Shown: positions 12,272 through 22,740 of the stretch, piece after piece
Numbering within the stretch: the stretch's first letter is position 1
Layout of the letters: each line of letters starts with the position of its first letter
Origin: Flabesymbios commensalis
Taxonomy: Eukaryota; Annelida; Polychaeta; Terebellida; Flabelligeridae
Reading direction: 5' to 3'
Length of the DNA stretch: 64,000 nt
NCBI GenBank assembly: GCA_964017125.1
Contig: OZ024903.1
Coordinates: forward strand, 62,288,578-62,352,577
The notes under the pieces: model-generated
What the model was told of the DNA's origin: nothing
What the model saw: the letters and a program-made list of their open reading frames with translations, nothing else
Database searches by the model: none
Position numbers and translations under genes: made by a program

Positions 12272-12385
12272 ATGGAACATGGGGCACATTGGGACAAGGA
12301 TCACGGGGTTCAATGGGACAACTGGGGCGTATTGGGACAGGTGTCCCTATGTGCCCCGCAGTGTCCCAATGTGCCCCAATGTTCA
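12272..12385. repeat. GGGGCACATTGGGACA repeat, hairpin copy
   Basis: Several GGGGCACATTGGGACA units are followed by their inverse (GTCCCAATGTGCCCCAATG). Overlapping plus-strand frames here are explained by the repeat. Confidence 0.75.
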
Positions 12386-12689
12386 GTGTTACAATATAAT
12401 TGTGATAGGCTATCACCACCGAAAACAGCCGTTTTGGATTTATATTGGGGAAATAACATGAATTATGTACATTATACTTGCTTCGTTTGTTTCATTGAAC
12501 TCTTCTCTCCATCCATGTAGGCCTACCTACAATTTAGCACATTAGTGCATGAATTAGCAATTTGTTTTATTTAAAAAAAGTATGACGAATTTATACCCCT
12601 TATAGCAGAGTGCAGAGTGTTTTTGCCAATAACAATAACAAATTTACTACATCAGCTTATTAGAGCACAGCAGCTTATAGAGGAACCCA

Positions 12690-13990
12690 TGGGAATCAGC
12701 TTATGGGAGCACTGCAGCACTGCATGGGAACACCGCAGCAGCTGTTGCGAGCACCTTAGCAGGAGTGTCAAAAAAAAGTGAAGTAGCCAGTAGCAAAATA
12801 ACGGCAAAATAAAACCTGATGGCACGATGCACCATTAAAAATATCCTAGTTGCAAAATTATAGGCATCAAATTAGCAAAAAATGTGAATTTCGACAGCTT
12901 GGCCACCCTTGCTTAGCAGCTTATTGGAGCACATGAGCAGCTGATGAGAGCACCACGGCAGCTTTTGGAAGCACCGCAGCAGCCATTGGGAGTACAACAG
13001 CAGCTGTTTGGAGCACAGCAGAGCACATGTTGAGAGCAGATATCAAAATCAGCTGTAGAAGCTATTGAGAGCACCACAGCAGTAGCTGGGAGCACCGCAG
13101 AAGCCGCTGGTAGCACCACAGCAGCCGGTTCGACCACCACAGCAGCTTATGGGAGAAACACAGCAGTTGCTGGGAGCACTGCAACAGCTTATGGGAGCAC
13201 CACAGCAGCCATTGGGAGCACCGTAGCAGCCGCTGGTAGCACCGCAAAAGCTGCTGGGAGCACTACAGCAGCTTAGCCCCGCAGAAGTCGTTACAAGCAC
13301 CATAGCAGCTGCTGTGAGCAGCGCAGCAGCTCATGGAGCAGCACAGCAGTTGTTAGGAGCACTGCAGCAGCTGCTGGGAGCACCGCACTAGCCCTGGGAG
13401 AACCGCAGCAGCTTATGAGAGCATCACAGCAGTTGTTGGGAGCTCTGCAGCAGCATAAGCACATCTCAGCACCTGCTGGTAGCACCACAGCAGCCGCTCG
13501 GAGTGTTGCAGAAGCTTGTGTGAGCACCACAGCAGCTGCGAGGAGCACCGTAACAGCTTATGGGAGCACCGTAGCAGCTACTCGTAGCACTGCAGCAGCT
13601 TATGGGAGCACCACAGCAACTGCATGCTGGGAGCACTGCAGCAGCTTATGGGAGCAACACAGTGCAGTTGTTGGGAGCACTGCAGCAGCACTGCCCCAGA
13701 GAGCAATGCAATGGTGGGCCACCGGTAGACCACCACCGAATGCCAGCGGTGGCTCACCACAGCGATGTCCGGCTGATATCCGGTGGCCCAGTAGCTACAT
13801 TGTTTTCCGGTGGTGGATCACCAGTGGTCCATCAGTGGCAAATTCCACCTTCCGATAGCCGCCTGCATGTTGCTGGTGGTCCACCAGTGGCTTTTTGACC
13901 ACTACCTGGAGTGATGCTGTCTGGGACAGTAGCTTATAGGAGCACCGGAGCAGCTGTCGAGAGCACCGTATTGAAGCACTGTAGTAGCTA
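12690..13990. repeat. GC-rich minisatellite of GGGAGCACCGCAGCAGCTTAT
   Basis: About 45-50 imperfect copies of a 21-24 bp unit, GGGAGCACCGCAGCAGCTTAT, run through about 1 kb. A 220-bp interlude of GGTGGTCCACCAGTGG words at 13705-13920 follows, and a few more units end the array. The composition allows long open frames on both strands at once (Ala/Ser/Thr-rich on plus, Cys/Leu/Ser-rich on minus), which shows the frames are a by-product. I call no gene. The array is strongly GC-rich compared with AT-rich flanks. Confidence 0.85.
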
Positions 13991-14369
13991 TTTATTTATA
14001 ATTACATAAATTTGACACATACAGCACTTGTAAAGAAAATATAATTTCAAAATTATCTTTTTATGGCTTTGAGTAAACAAAATGATGTGAAAACCCCAGG
14101 TGTGAAATTCAGTGTCCCCTTCTGTGCATAGCGTAGGCCTACCATATATGGGACCGTGAAAATTGTGAGCGGCAGCTATCTAATAAATAGGCCTACTTGT
14201 GCTGCCCCCTGCTGGGTGATGCATTAAATAACAATTATTTACTACCAACGTAGTTTTCTTCTATATTCTATTTTCTAATTAATGTCATTCCATTTCCAAA
14301 GGTGATGTAACAATGAGACCGTCAGCTAAAATAATATTGACATTGTAATGGTCATGCTGTAAAAAGATG
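13991..14369. other. no gene seen
   Basis: AT-rich sequence between two repeat blocks. No feature could be supported. Confidence 0.5.
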
Positions 14370-14435
14370 CCAGATTGTCCCAATGTACCCCGGCCACTGT
14401 CCCATAGTGCCCCACATTCGGGGCACAATGGGACA
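14370..14435. repeat. inverted copy of the GGGGCACATTGGGACA repeat
   Basis: GTCCCAATGTACCCCGG is followed by GTCCCATAGTGCCCC and the reverse GGGGCACAATGGGACA, forming another hairpin. Confidence 0.7.
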
Positions 14436-14589
14436 TTTAAAAAATAAATTTATAAACGAGTCACAGAGTAAACTATTACAAATTGCCCACTTTTAAAAAC
14501 AGTTATTTTTTCCAATATTTAAAGAGATAATAAGTATCACCATTCAATCATACAGTCATGTGAAGAATGATGGGTCCTTAGCATCGGTA

Positions 14590-14660
14590 CGACAAAACCC
14601 ATGAAAAACCCTGAATAACCATGAATAACCATGGATAACCATAAATAACCCTCATAAACT
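14590..14660. repeat. (CATGAATAAC)n short tandem repeat
   Basis: Six imperfect ACCATGAATA/ACCCTGAATA decamers lie in a row. Confidence 0.75.
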
Positions 14661-14761
14661 GTATGATACCCTCTGACAGGTCGATCTAAAATGATATTTA
14701 ATTAATTTAGTCAGTTTTCCTTATTAAAATGGCTGTAATAATGAATTTCATATCTCTATGG

Positions 14762-14812
14762 GTGCCACCACATATCAGCGCATACCAACGCATACCAGCG
14801 CACACCAACGAA
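14762..14812. repeat. CGCATACCAACGCATACCAG minisatellite
   Basis: Four 10-bp units of CGCATACCA(A/G). An inverted array of the same units lies at 19009-19064. Confidence 0.7.
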
Positions 14813-16077
14813 AAGACGGGGTATACGACATATATATTTGCTAGTCTATCGTATTGAGTACATCCTACGGAGTGTATATATACCAAATTTTCTAACAAAA
14901 TACTAATTATAACTTGCCTAATTCGGCATTTAAATGTCCGTCAATGAGCGCTATGCATTGCAATGTATTATCAGCGTCCCCGAATATCGATTAATCTTTG
15001 CACAATTATAGCTTTGCCAATATTCAGAATATTATTATGCTTGATATACTATTGGAATCGCTTACTCATCTAGTATTTGCTATTATTGTAATTAAGTGAT
15101 AGCTGAAAAATAACTTATTTTAAGTCAGAGTCCTGACGCATATCAGATCATAGTCAGTGCATGCAAAATGCTTTCCATTGATATAACCATTTTACTGTAT
15201 CTTAATGACGTTTTCTTTTATTAATTAAAAACTATGTTTTAATGGGGTTTTCAATGCAAATATTTATTTAGATGCGGTGCAGTTGACACCGAGTGCACCC
15301 TTGGCTTTACAAGGTGCATTACATCATTGGTGTGATAACATGATTGGTGTGATAACACGATGCAACCATGGATCCCCATTTTTTTCCGGACAGAGGTGAT
15401 GACATGTCGATCGTTTGATGATTGCTCCTTCTTCACAACTCACGATTGTATAACTGTAAACGCGTCATCTGTGAAGCAACGTTTTTGTTTATATTGGCAA
15501 GGTTTTATGTTCGCGACAATACTCTGGAGCACAACATGTAGCACACTTTTTAAAACTACATGGCGACAAGATGGTTAGAGCCCTTTCATTTACGCAGGTT
15601 AACCCTTTGAGCTGGTTAACTTCTTTAACTTCTACTGTTTATATTAGACAAATTCAACCAATTCACATTTTAATTTGTTACAAATAATAATTAATCTAAC
15701 TTCTAAACTCCGATAGCCGAACTAGTTCAAAGCAGGCCATAACGACATTTTGACTTGTCATAAGTTGAATATATTTATGATAACTCCTGGTGTGACTAAT
15801 GTTCATAAACAAGACGTTGAATCACTGCAGGCCTACATATTTTAGACCCAGTTGATACATCAGGCTAAACCTATGATAATTACGGTCATTTCAACTAAAA
15901 CATACGTTCTTCGCTTCAGTCTGAGCATTTTTGCCACTAATCTTTCGGCAATTACAGATTAAAATAAAATAATAGTAAATTATATTTACGATTTTTCTGA
16001 AAAACACATCGAAGTTTCATATAAACATTTTTAAAGCTGTAAGAAATAATATCTGTCGCTAAAAAAAGCTGGGACAA
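14813..16077. other. no gene seen
   Basis: AT-rich, with a duplicated GATTGGTGTGATAACA word near 15325-15358. Short frames on both strands near 15251-15578 lack any domain or splice context. Confidence 0.45.
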
Positions 16078-16160
16078 TAGACAATAGACAATAGTTTATT
16101 AAACTCGGGCCATACATGGCTTAGTATGCAATAGTAGTACATAAATGTAACAATAGTCAA
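16078..16160 (-). mobile_element. probable retroposon 3' end with (TATTGTC)n tail
   Basis: On the minus strand the sequence reads GCCCGAGTTTAATAAACTATT followed by TGTCTATTGTCTATTGTC. This is the usual AATAAA plus heptamer tail of a LINE or SINE 3' end. Only the end is recognisable. Confidence 0.45.
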
Positions 16161-16311
16161 TATTAAAATTAATAATACATAGTAATAAAATAAAATATTT
16201 AAATACATAAGAAGCATAATGCAGAAAATAATGTGAGGTAGTGAGGTACAATGATTGAATGTAACATAATGATTTTTTTAAATACCATATGTCGATATAC
16301 ATGTATATATG

Positions 16312-16313
<2 letters not shown>

Positions 16314-16357
<44 letters not shown>

Positions 16358-16362
16358 ATATA
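16314..16362. repeat. (TA)n microsatellite
   Basis: Alternating TA over about 45 bases with a few C/G interruptions. Confidence 0.9.
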
Positions 16363-17633
16363 GGTTTGATCACAAATACATTATTTAATAAAAGAACAGC
16401 ATGAAATATTAAGTGATATACAGTGATATACAATAACATTAGTTTTAATCTTCCCGTGGCAGCACCGTGTCCTAGACATTGGTACTGTGCATATTGCTGC
16501 AGAATCATGTTTCAGACACGACGCTACCACATGAGAAAAGGTATATAACAATACACAATGTCATTAAAGTGACACTGGGTGACCCCCTTCCTTCCCGCCG
16601 CTATAGTTACAACACCAAGTGGCCTCTCCCGCACACAGTATACATTGCAACAATGTTTGTCTGGTATTGGGACAGTGTTCTAGACGTCGGGCTAGCATTA
16701 AACCAACATTGATTCAAGGTCGCGTGTTTACTGTGTCCCACTCGAACACCCATGGCCGCCTGGAAGCCCCGCATATTTCACTAATTGATGGTATCTCTCA
16801 ACGTATCCACATAATACGTTGACTATCCTATTGTGCCGGAATAAGACAAAGGGACTTTAAAATATTATAACCAGAACATATATAAAAACGCAAGAGGTGT
16901 CATGCTTGACGCTTATTGTGTTGAAGTGATGCCGCTAATTGTCTCACCGTCACGCCATGTGTAAACACACCCTTGGCGAGCCGGCAACATGAAAGGTACA
17001 CACCTTTTCAAAGGAATCACTCGCAAAATGTCATCGACTGCATTATGTGTATTTATTGGTTGTTTATTTATAAGGCTTTGTCTACTCACATATATATACT
17101 TGTTACTTGTATAGAGTAATAGTAGAAACATAAAAATGTGGATGAAACGTGCAACATCCAAGATAAAATTTCAATTAACATACAACAAAGCTATATATAT
17201 ATAAATGATTATAAAAAAAAACTATGACATAACTGAACTCCATAGGCCTATAGTATTACTATTTGAATAGTTAAAACAATTGTCGGCGGCATTCAGTTTA
17301 AAGTCATTATACGGCCTATAAGACTACGTCCTGCATTTCTTTCCAAATAAAGAAGTTTGCGCGTTTGCATGCTATTATAATGTAATTTATATCATTATTT
17401 GCCTAATTGAATAAGCTTTTTGGTGATATTTATTACATGTCTGTACAATCACAATTCGAAAAAAATATGAATTTGCGTTTTCATGCTGTAATATATTATT
17501 TAATTTGTAATCTTCTTCATTGATGAGGAGGTGTGATTGTCACTCAATAGCAGTGATGACATATCTTATTCTCAACCGTGAGACTTGTTGTTGAACCAAG
17601 ACCGACAGGAGCAGTAACACCTATTACCAACAC
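16363..17633. other. no gene seen
   Basis: AT-rich DNA. A MITE-like GACGTCGGGCTAGCATTAAACC word near 16684 belongs to the CCAACATTGG family. No gene is supported. Confidence 0.45.
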
Positions 17634-17731
17634 CCCAGCGAGCACAAACGTACAATTTAGTACAACGTCGGACCAACGTCTTCGACGTTGGACCAATATT
17701 GTAAAAATATTATACAAATGTGTTTACTGGG
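17634..17731. repeat. small MITE with CCCAGC...GCTGGG-type ends
   Basis: The left end is CCCAGCGAGCACAAAC. The right end is the inverse of CCCAGTAAACACATTTG. The centre holds ACGTCGGACCAACGTC and its inverse. A second copy lies 44 bp downstream. Confidence 0.7.
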
Positions 17732-17774
17732 ACTCAACAGAGTGATGACATTTGCTCGTCGGCGCAAAAGTTTT

Positions 17775-17868
17775 CCCAGCAAGCACAAGACATTGAGCCA
17801 CTGCTGGTTCAATGTCGGTCCACCGTCTACGACGCTTGCCCAGCATAGAACCAGCAATGGCTTACTGG
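17775..17868. repeat. small MITE, second copy of the CCCAGCAAGCAC family
   Basis: It starts CCCAGCAAGCACAAGAC and ends in GCTTACTGG. The interior carries GCTGGTTCAATGTCGG and CGACGCTTGCCCAGC. Confidence 0.65.
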
Positions 17869-17879
17869 CTCGTTGTCAA

Positions 17880-19008
17880 CGGCTTGAATTATAGCCACAA
17901 GGCATTTTACCGCTATAACAGCTGATTCTCATATTTTGTATTCATATTTACCATATTTACCATTAAAAATATATTACTTATGTTATATTACTTGTGTTTG
18001 CATATATTAGCTATATGTCGGTCAGGATCTTAGCACTTTTAGGGTTATTGTGTCGAGTACAATCAAATCGGCGGTTGCGTCACAAAACAATGCACCTTGA
18101 TGGTAACCCTTTAAACTCTTTCACGCGTTTTGGCCACCATCCCGCTGTCACACTGTTGACTTATAGGCCCCTATGCCTGGCTAAATTAAAACTGTGAAAA
18201 TTTCGAATTTAAGCTATTTTTTAACATTATAGGCCTATGCATTAATTAAACGGAGTACGTTATTAGACAGATAATTATGTGTTACCATGTGCTAACCATC
18301 CTAATGGAAATTCTTAACTTCTTGGTCGTACGGACATGTAATAAATACCACCAGGTAACCTACTCATTGCTGAAAATAATGACATATTATATTACGATCG
18401 CACACAAACTCGCAAACTTATTCATTTGGGAAGCCGGTAGACATTTCGATTTGCACTGATACGAAGTTCAGCTATGTTAAATCGACATCACTGAATATAA
18501 AATTCAGAAAATTAAATGTGTCTTTTTATGGCAAAGTGTTTTTGTTTTGCATGTACGTGATTTTGTACTTGATTTTATCTCAATACTTGATTTAATCTCA
18601 ATAATTTAATTATTCAATGAAATTAACTTAATTCAGCAGTTATGTCGTGTGACTAATGTTCATACCATCATCTAATGTTTTGTGCGACTCTGCCTATACA
18701 TCAACATATATGCAGTTTATTTCCAACGCCTTAGACGGTGGACCAACGCTAAAACAATATTGACCCAACGTCTTGTGTCTGCATATATTGAAGGCGTCGC
18801 CCAACATTCATTAGTCTGATTCGTGCCTACTACCAGCGCTAACTGTATAGTAGGCCTACCTATGGCTATGCGTTTAAGGACATAAAAACTGGGGATTTTG
18901 GTCGTTTGGCTGATTGTATCGATATAAAATTTTGCAGTTAGCTTTATAGAATAATTTGAGCTGATGATAACATATAGATACCCAAAATATAGTTGCATTG
19001 GGTGGCAT
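17880..19008. other. no gene; a MITE fragment at 18722-18780
   Basis: A 113-codon minus-strand frame at 18717-19058 begins in the CGCATACCA minisatellite and is not credible as a gene. CCAACGCTAAAACAATATTG near 18742 is another CCAACATTGG-family remnant. Confidence 0.45.
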
Positions 19009-19064
19009 GCGCTGCTATATGCTGGTATGCGTTGGTATGCGGTGGTGTGTGTTGGCATGCGTCT
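19009..19064. repeat. inverted copy of the CGCATACCA minisatellite
   Basis: TGGTATGCGTTGGTATGCGG units, inverse of those at 14762-14812. A short (ATGA)n-like stretch at 19132-19156 follows and abuts the LINE. Confidence 0.7.
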
Positions 19065-19157
19065 TTTAGTGCTTCCCCTGTTCTGGTGGTATAGCTATTT
19101 TAGTTGCTAATCGGCTGACCAAACATATCGAAATAAATGAGCGAATGAGTAAATGAG

Positions 19158-22100
19158 TGCTTGGTGTGGATCACATTTAAGAGCAGTGTTAATACAAATA
19201 CTAAAAAAAGAATAATGATTGGTGTCGTTTATGTACCACCAATAGATTCGAGTTATAATGGCATAAAGCAAGATATTTTTAACATTATTGAACTCGAATA
19301 TAGTAAATGTGCAAACAATTATGATATTTTTCTTTGTGGGGATTTCAATGCCCGCACAAGCACCTTACCGGATATTATAACAGATGAATTTACTGCTTTT
19401 AACGGTGGTCAGCCAAACTTTGCATGCTCTAATATCTTAGCCGATTCACAGCGTTATAATATGGATACTAAAGCAAACACCTATGGTAAACTGTTATTAG
19501 AACTTTGTAAAAATACAGGTCTTATTATTGCAAATAGTAGAATTCACCAGGGTAAACACAGAGGCTCTTTTACATACTATAATAGAAATGGTAAAAGTGT
19601 AATAGATTATATGCTATTTGACCCAAACTGTTATAATATGATAACAGACTTTGCAGTAGCACCTAAATTAGTCGAATCCGACCATTGTCCTATCGAGTTT
19701 GGCCTGGAAATTGAACCACTTGGCTATACACATAAATCCGTGAAAGATAATGACCATGTGACTGTGTATAAAGCTTATCATAAATATATCTGGAATGTAT
19801 CGCGTACTGACCAATATAAAATATCTCTACGAAGAGATGAGTGTAATAATATAATAGATCAACTGATATTAAATGCCAACACTGATCGATCAAGCGATTA
19901 TATATGTAGACTCATACATAAGCTTATCACTACTGCATCTTCTGGCATTTTAAAAAAAGTCAACATTAACAAAAATAACAGCTCCATGAAACAGATGCCA
20001 ACCAATGCCTGGTTTGATTCTGAATGCAATGAGCTTAGAAAAAAAAAATACTTATGCAAAGCGGCCGAATTTAACTCACACCGAGAGCAACAATTACTAC
20101 CACAACTTATGCAACAATTACAAACGCATGATCCAAAGAAAAAAGCGAAACTACAATACAAAATTGAAAGTAAATCTTGAAAAGATGTGTAGTAACAATC
20201 CAAAAGATTATTGGGGTTTCTGGAAACGCCTTCAACGACAGAACCTTAGCGAAAGCACAATTGAACTATACCAATTTTACAATTGTTTTCTAAAACAAAG
20301 TGAGCCACCTACCGGTCAAAACGCAAATACAAAATTCAAAACTATACAACAAAAAATACCTATTGATAGATATAATTACGACATATCGAGTGACATTCTC
20401 AATGGTAAAATTCAATTGGGCGAAGTGAAGAAAGCGCTAGGTAGAATAAGAAAAGGTAAAGCGTCGGGTATTGACGGAATCCCGATTGAGTTATATTCTT
20501 CGGACATAAAATATCTCACACCTTTACTGACAACAGTATTCAATACCATTTTCGATTCGGCAGATTATCCAGATGACTGGGCACAAGGGTTGATATACCC
20601 AGTTCACAAAAAGGGTGATAAGTCACATCCACAGAACTATCGGAAAGTTTCTCTGGTTTTTGAATCTGTACTCGAAAATAGATTGTCATTCAAAAACTTA
20701 GTGTGCCGTGACGATGATCCTCTACAAAGAGGCTTTAAAGAAGATTGTTGAAACGCAAAAAAACACGTAAAAAACCGCTCTACGTTTGTTATATAGATTT
20801 GACCAAAGCTTTCGATTATTTAAACAGAGATGCATTTATCCTAAAACTACAGCAGCGCAATGTCGACGGAAAATTTCTGAATACAATCAAATCTAAGTTT
20901 CTTAAATCTAGCAGTCGAGTTAAATTAAATGGCAAGATTAGCAAGCCTATTAAAAACCGTTATGGTGTTATGCAGGGGGGTGTCTTAAGCCCCAAACTTT
21001 TCAATGAATTCCTGCAGGATATCGGAAAATATTTAAATCCTAAATACGGTCTTAACCCGTTTGTGACGAGCCCCGGAGATCTCCGTGATTCAGGGGAACC
21101 ATTCAGATACGAGCCCCGGAGATCTCCGGGTCTGATTGCATGAGATATCTATGACGTCATAAATTAATCTCGTTTCTGAAACAGAGCAGTAGCATAATAA
21201 TCTCGTGTTCAACGGGTTAAGATAGGAGATATATACTTTGCGTACCTCCTATTTGCCGACGACATAGTCCTCTTTTCAGAATTTGCAGAGAGCCTACAGG
21301 CACAAATTGACTTATTTTACAAGTACTGTGAAATATGGAATCTCATAATAAGCATTGCTAAAACAAAAATAGTGATTTACAACCAAATATATGCTAAACA
21401 TTCAGTTTCTTTCACACTGGCCGAAAATACGCTTGAAATCGTGGACAAATATAAATATTTAGGTCTTTGGTGTAGTAATAATAAAAATATATTTGTAAAA
21501 AACCATTCGTATCTGGCTGAACAAGCTCGGAAAGCAATATTCACAATTAGAAATTATAGTCACAACTTAGGACATCTAACGCCAAAATTGTCTCTAAAAG
21601 TATTCCAAGCCCAAATAGAGCCAATACTGATGTATGGTAGCGAGGTACTATTTATTGGTAAAGAAATATTGGACTTCGAGACAGTCCATTTATCATTCTT
21701 GAAAAATATGCTTGGAGTCAAACAACAAACCACATCAGTTACTATTTATGGGGATACAGGAAGGTATCCTCTCTTTTTAAAACAACAAATTCTATCTTTG
21801 AAATACTGGATTCGCTTGATCGCCTTGCCTAGAAGCTGTTATTTAAGAATTGTGTACAACTCACTGGCGTCTCTTGATTTTATTGGTGAAACAAATTGGT
21901 GCTCTCACATCAGGTCATTATTATTCCGAACAAACCACCGCGACGTTTGGGAAAATCATAGGGTAGAAAATGCCAATCGTCTCATCAAACAAGTTAAATC
22001 ATGTTTGATTAATACATATAAAGTTGACTGGTCTATCAAAGCCCGAAACTCCATAAAATTACGAACGTACATAAAGTTCATATTCGAACACTCGCTAGAA

Positions 22101-22500
22101 GAATATCTGTCTTACATCCCCGACACAAGGTGGATAAAGGCACTATCAAGATTAAGAATGAGCTCACATATGCTAGAAATTGAACGAGGAAGGCATGTCA
22201 AGCCGCAAAAACTACCACTAGAACAGCGCATATGTCAAAGATGTACATCAAACTCTGTTGATGACGAAATTCATTTTTTAATTACTTGCTCTTACTTTCC
22301 TACGCAGCGAACTAGTTTACATGCCGAAAGCAAACTACTAAATAGTGAATTTAACTCACTCTTAAACGACGATAAATTTATATATATTATGTCATCTACA
22401 CATTGACCATTAGTAATATGCTTAGCAAAATACACCCATAGCTGTTTTCAAACCTTAAGTGTGTCAGGTACCTCCACTTTATAAAACGATTGGGGTGTAG
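19158..22500 (+). mobile_element. LINE A: APE-type non-LTR retrotransposon, 5'-truncated
   Basis: The element copies itself by target-primed reverse transcription. The endonuclease half is present from GVVYVPPID through CGDFNAR and SDHCPIEF (19161-19690); the N-terminal endonuclease motifs are missing. Reverse transcriptase follows with ASGIDGIPIEL, HKKGD, YIDLTKAFD, GVMQGGVLSP and LLFADDIVLFSE (20450-21290). A C-terminal region has a Cys-rich RICQRC...HFLITCSYF motif (22220-22300). The frame shifts in the A-run near 20040 and near 20750. A piggyBac-like MITE interrupts the RT at 21052-21220. Similarity seems to continue past the stop at 22406 (LAKYTHSCFQTLS). Clade is not assigned. Its 3' region resumes at 25848-26287. 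Confidence 0.9.
21052..21220. mobile_element. piggyBac-like MITE inserted in LINE A
   Basis: TTAA occurs at both ends (21052-21055, 21217-21220). The terminal inverted repeats are CCCGTTTGTGACGAG and the inverse of CCCGTTGAACACGAG. Inside is a direct repeat GAGCCCCGGAGATCTCCG at two places. Leaving out the element and one TTAA gives an unbroken RT frame KYGLKIGDIYFAYLLFADD across the junction, which shows both the boundaries and the target site. TTAA targets and CCC ends are piggyBac hallmarks. Confidence 0.92.
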
Positions 22501-22740
22501 GGTGACTGGTGCTGCGGGTGATTCTTCTAATCATCCACTCATGAAATCATCCATGCTATCGGGGGATCACCACTGTGGTATCAGCGACCGGTGCGGCTGG
22601 TGATTCCTCTAATCATCCACTCATGAAATCATCTATGCTGTCCGGGAATCACCACTGTGGTATCAGCGACTGGTGCGGCTGGTGATTCCTCTAATCATCC
22701 ACTCATGAACATGATGAAATCATCCATGCTGTCGGGGGAA
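22501..22740 (+). repeat. 82-bp tandem repeat at the 5' side of LINE B
   Basis: Three copies of a unit containing GCGGCTGGTGATTCCTCTAA and CATGAAATCATCCATGCTGT start near 22501, at 22578 and at 22660. A further 39-bp piece, identical to 22660-22698, recurs at 25809-25847 just after the LINE B tail. Confidence 0.85.

Noticed and set aside
13049-13858. Overlapping long frames rich in Cys/Leu (minus) or Ala/Ser/Thr (plus)
   Set aside because: They come from the 21-24 bp minisatellite; both strands are open at once and units are not kept in frame.
12690-13990. Regular spacing suggestive of a CRISPR array
   Set aside because: Units are head-to-tail without unique spacers, and this is animal DNA.
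19690-20203. Minus-strand frames of 67 and 101 codons
   Set aside because: Shadows of the LINE A coding strand.
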